From the NCBI GenBank assembly GCA_030018715.1, contig JASEHN010000139.1, positions 1 through 7,385 of the forward strand: a stretch of 7,385 nucleotides of DNA, written 5' to 3'. This document shows, piece by piece, positions 6,376-7,385 of this stretch (position 1 is its first letter; every line of letters starts with the position of its first letter). The notes under the pieces were generated by a model. The model had not been told where the DNA came from. It did no database searches and saw nothing but the letters and a program-made list of their open reading frames with translations. The position numbers were made by a program, and so were the translations under genes. The DNA comes from Thermodesulfobacteriota bacterium (lineage in GTDB: Bacteria > Desulfobacterota > SM23-61).

Positions 6376-6404
6376 AATTTATCTCATATCCCAAATTCTG
6401 TCAA
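6376..6404 (-). promoter_or_regulatory. Sigma70-type promoter of the livKGFHM operon
   Basis: On the minus strand a perfect -35 box TTGACA (6399-6404) is followed after exactly 17 bases by TAAATT (6376-6381), which matches four of six -10 positions including the first two and the last. Transcription would start near 6369 and leave a leader of about 75 bases before livK. No other good promoter was seen upstream of livK. The -35 box lies within about 10 bases of the start of the livG remnant on the other strand. I saw no clear operator palindrome in the leader. Confidence 0.65.
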
Positions 6405-6752
6405 GGCTTTTATTTGGCTTCTAGTCTTCCCGCTGGTGATCGCAAGCGGCTGGAGCTAGCGCGGGCCTTGGCTACGGATTCGAAGCTCCTTTTACTTGAT
6501 GAAGTTATGGGAGGATTGAACCCCCGGGAAGTGGTCAATATGATCCAACTTCTGCAGACCATCGCCCAAAATGGCGTGACCTTGCTTATAATTGAGCACG
6601 TTATGAAGGCCATCATGGCTCTATCGCATCGAATCATCGTCCTACACTATGGCCAGATAATCGCTGAAGGAAGCCCAACGGAAATCATCAGGAACCCAAG
6701 GGTCATCGATGCTTATTTGGGAGAGGAATACTTGCGTGTTACGCGTCAATAA
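6405..6752 (+). pseudogene. livG: livG 3' fragment (ABC ATPase without Walker A), copy C
   Basis: On the plus strand, LASSLPAGDRKRLELARALA marks the LivG signature region. It is followed by Walker B (LLLLDE), GGLNPREV, the H-loop histidine in LLIIEHVM, and the ending VIDAYLGEEYL. Everything before the signature region (about 140 residues, with Walker A and Q-loop) is absent; the homology fades at about 6405-6414, right at the livK promoter. A TTG at 6414 would give 112 residues but no P-loop, so no ATPase. The wording differs from copies A and B (LLIIEHVMKAIM against IIWVEHIM), so this comes from a different liv locus, not a recent duplication of the operon. It overlaps the following livF by 17 bases in the usual livG-livF fashion. 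It is transcribed away from the intact operon. Confidence 0.85.
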
Positions 6753-7371
6753 TCTCCAAGCCCATTATGGGGATATTCACGTATTGAAAGGGATTTCTTT
6801 GAGCGTGCATGAGGGAGAGATTATCTCCATAGTTGGAGCCAACGGAGCGGGCAAGACGACAACCATCCATGTCCTCTCGGGCCTGCTTCGGGCAACCTCG
6901 GGGGAGGTGCATTTTCTCGGCGACCGCATTGACCATTTGCCTCCGCATCGTATTGTGGAGAGAGGCCTAGTTCAGATTCCCGAAGGACGGCAGCTTTTTC
7001 CTTCGTTAACTGTTATGGAAAATTTGGAGATTGGCAGTTACCTCCGACGTGCCCGCATTCAATCTACTCAAAACTTTGAAAAAGTCTTTCGACTTTTCCC
7101 CATTCTGCGGGAACGACAACAGCAAATTGCTGGTTCCCTGAGCGGTGGTGAGCAACAGATGTTGGCCATCTCTCGAGGGCTGATGGCTTGCCCCACTCTA
7201 TTGATGCTCGACGAGCCATCGTCAGGCTTAGCTCCGTTGATCGTTAGTAGCATCTTCCGGACGATACGGGAGATCAACGCTAGTGGGACGCCAATTCTAT
7301 TAGTTGAGCAAAATGTCTTCAATGCTCTGAGTGTTACCGCCGGTCAGTTTCGGGACCCTTTTCACCGATGA
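6736..7371 (+). pseudogene. livF: livF truncated at the 3' end (ABC ATPase), copy C
   Basis: From GTG at 6736 the frame reads MLRVNNLQAHYGDIHVL, with GGGAGAGGA ending 8 bases upstream as ribosome binding site. An ATG at 6709 is also in frame but lies inside livG and would add 9 residues. Seen: Walker A GANGAGKT at 34-41, IPEGRQLFP at 81-89, LSGGE at 135-139, Walker B LLMLDE at 155-160, SSGLAP at 162-167 and VEQN at 190-193. These are textbook LivF, closer to the family consensus than copies A and B. After NALSV (residue 200) similarity stops, and 11 unrelated residues lead to TGA at 7369-7371. The normal last 30 or so residues (the strand with the VLExGRI motif and the AYLG ending) are missing. 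All ATP-binding motifs remain, but a truncated LivF with a truncated LivG beside it is probably non-functional. Confidence 0.82.
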
Positions 7372-7385
7372 GAATTCCCCCCTCG
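7336..7385. mobile_element. Possible end of a mobile element interrupting livF (body outside window)
   Basis: From about 7336 the livF coding similarity gives way to GTCAGTTTCGGGACCC and then TTTTCACCGATGAG. Phrases like GTCAGTTT...GGACCC resemble terminal repeats of some IS21-type elements as I remember them; this is recollection, not a search result. Only 50 bases are visible, with no transposase and no second end, so a simple rearrangement junction is equally possible. Confidence 0.25.

Noticed and set aside
6296..6394. Longer livK reading frame starting at 6394, adding 33 residues
   Set aside because: Its start lies inside the -35/-10 spacer, so it would not be on the transcript; the added residues precede an obvious signal peptide, and the ATG at 6295 has a good ribosome binding site.
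1..7385. CRISPR array, tRNA, rRNA, riboswitch or phage module
   Set aside because: No regularly spaced repeats, cloverleaf, rRNA-like stretch or phage-type gene was seen; almost all bases are accounted for by liv genes, their remnants and the transposase.

Overview
The window is dominated by a branched-chain amino acid (LIV/HAAT-type) ABC transporter locus. One complete five-gene operon lies on the minus strand (6295 down to 1515) in the order livK (substrate-binding protein), livG and livF (ATPases), livH and livM (permeases). It is bracketed by remnants of two other liv loci. The gene set, the 45-57% GC content, and a REP-associated tyrosine transposase (RAYT) of the 'ARIVVPGxPxHVTQRG' type suggest a Gram-negative bacterium, perhaps an anaerobic Desulfobacterota/deltaproteobacterium or a related metagenomic lineage rich in liv paralogues. 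The taxonomic guess is inference and weak.

Layout, left to right. (1) 1-728, minus strand: a livG 3' fragment followed by the 5' end of a livF that runs off the window (copy A). This livG lacks its first 83 or so codons, including Walker A. (2) 781-1448, plus strand: a decayed RAYT transposase with one in-frame stop, one frameshift and a substituted HUH histidine, sitting right beside the livG break. (3) 1515-6295, minus strand: the intact operon (copy B), driven by a good sigma70-like promoter at 6376-6404. It has a 12-bp hairpin between livK and livG, an 11-bp tandem repeat between livG and livF, and a 4-base livH/livM overlap. (4) 6405-7371, plus strand: a 5'-truncated livG and a 3'-truncated livF of a different subfamily (copy C). 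The livF ends in non-homologous sequence that may be the edge of another mobile element.

How the genes work together: LivK captures a substrate in the periplasm, LivH and LivM form the membrane channel, and LivG and LivF hydrolyse ATP to drive import. The substrate is likely a branched-chain amino acid or a related amide or acid, but the sequence does not fix it. Copies A and C cannot encode a working LivG, although their livF parts keep ATPase motifs and LivF-A could still be functional beyond the window edge.

I see no new defence or biosynthetic system, CRISPR array, tRNA or rRNA. The interest lies in the history of rearrangement (three livG loci in 7.4 kb, two of them cut, both junctions next to unrelated or mobile sequence) and in the small intergenic control elements of the intact operon. 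No gene-free stretch exceeds 300 bases. The longest gap, 6296-6404, holds the livK promoter and leader, and 1449-1514 holds only the transposase flank and livM trailer with no convincing terminator.
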